Shown here piece by piece: positions 6,004-6,261 of a stretch of 6,261 nt of DNA; within the stretch, counting starts at the first letter, position 1; the number at the start of each line of letters is the position of its first letter. The notes under the pieces were generated by a model. The model made no database searches. It was not told the origin of the DNA and saw only the letters and a program-made list of their open reading frames with translations. Location of the stretch: contig JAEUUM010000327.1 of the NCBI GenBank assembly GCA_016787375.1, forward strand, positions 1-6,261. Direction: 5' to 3'. Position numbers and translations under genes: made by a program. This stretch comes from Saprospiraceae bacterium. Lineage in GTDB: Bacteria; Bacteroidota; Bacteroidia; Chitinophagales; Saprospiraceae.

Positions 6004-6011
6004 TATTTTCG
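6004..6011 (+). promoter_or_regulatory. Weak -7-like element (TATTTTCG) before the glycosyltransferase gene
   Basis: TATTTTCG differs from TAnnTTTG at one position and ends 18 nt before the ATG at 6030, the same geometry as the other plus-strand genes. The -33 region is not recognisable. Confidence 0.35.
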
Positions 6012-6029
6012 CATTTCTTAAAATTAGAA

Positions 6030-6261
6030 ATGAAATATATTCACATTGTCAGCTTTGACGTCCCATACCCACCTGATTATGGTGGAATTGTAGCTGTTCA
6101 TAAGCTGATTGAATTGTTTAACTCCCGAGGCATAAAAGTCATCTTGCACGTTTTTATATACAACAACAAAATTGTTTACCCCAAACTAGAGATGCTGTGT
6201 TACAAAGTGATTAAGTATAAACGCAAAACAGGATTCATTTCGAATGCTTCAATGAAGCCCT
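6030..6261 (+). CDS. Glycosyltransferase (GT4-like), N-terminal fragment (cut by window edge)
   Basis: From the ATG at 6030, 77 codons remain open to the right edge. The peptide starts MKYIHIVSFDVPYPPDYGG and continues IVAVHKLIELFNSRGIKVILHVF. This is the first beta strand, glycine-rich loop and helix of a GT-B fold; DVPYPPDYGG matches the PP-x-x-GG loop of GT4-like enzymes that place a sugar from a nucleotide donor onto polysaccharide or lipid acceptors. The following ILHVFIYNN and VIKYKRKTGF segments match a group of Bacteroidota glycosyltransferases I recall with the pattern LHCF-YGR...YYYKRKTG. The donor-binding C-terminal domain is outside the window, so sugar and acceptor cannot be inferred. 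The start follows a weak -7 element; there is no Shine-Dalgarno sequence. Confidence 0.8.
   Translation, partial: MKYIHIVSFDVPYPPDYGGIVAVHKLIELFNSRGIKVILHVFIYNNKIVYPKLEMLCYKVIKYKRKTGFISNASMKP

Noticed and set aside
1..6261. CRISPR arrays, insertion sequences, retron- or toxin-antitoxin-like elements.
   Set aside because: I saw no spaced direct repeats, terminal inverted repeats, transposase or reverse transcriptase motifs, or small paired genes; gene content looks like normal chromosome.

Overview
The window looks like chromosomal DNA of a member of the Bacteroidota, most likely from the Saprospiria lineage. Three things suggest this. Gene starts lie just downstream of TAnnTTTG-type -7 elements and lack Shine-Dalgarno sequences. 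The tmRNA tag ends in the usual ALAA. A secreted peptidase carries a C-terminal module (carboxypeptidase-regulatory-like fold, two dockerin-like repeats, terminal GDVTG) that I know mainly from Saprospiraceae proteins. The lineage is inferred from these features; no 16S or ribosomal protein gene is present to confirm it.

Layout. Positions 1-81, minus strand: the first 27 codons of a GIY-YIG nuclease that runs off the left edge. Positions 94-125: a strong intrinsic terminator. Positions 132-501, minus strand: a complete tmRNA gene (ssrA) encoding the tag GENTFALAA. Positions 502-657: a divergent intergenic region. All remaining genes are on the plus strand: a LYS1-type saccharopine/alanine dehydrogenase family protein (658-1881), a YbiT-like ABC-F ATPase (1989-3626), a secreted lysyl-endopeptidase-like serine protease with a dockerin-like C-terminus (3684-5591), an ArsC-family reductase 5 nt behind it (5597-5956), and the N-terminal part of a glycosyltransferase running off the right edge (6030-6261).

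How the genes relate. The tmRNA (ribosome rescue) and the ABC-F protein (a family acting on the ribosome) both concern translation, but they are separate transcription units. The dehydrogenase, ABC-F, protease and glycosyltransferase genes each have their own recognisable or weak -7 element 17-23 nt before the start codon. Only arsC appears to depend on its upstream neighbour for transcription. The window reads as ordinary housekeeping sequence, not as a defence island or mobile element.

The points most worth a second look are: an ABC-F protein in which both halves of one composite ATP site are degenerate while the other site is intact; a Lys-C-fold protease that keeps its catalytic triad and disulfide cysteines but lacks the S1 aspartate and a lysine at the expected propeptide junction; the missing type IX secretion C-terminal domain on that protease; and a GIY-YIG gene placed so close behind the ssrA terminator that it has almost no room for its own promoter. 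I did not find a clearly new multi-gene system.
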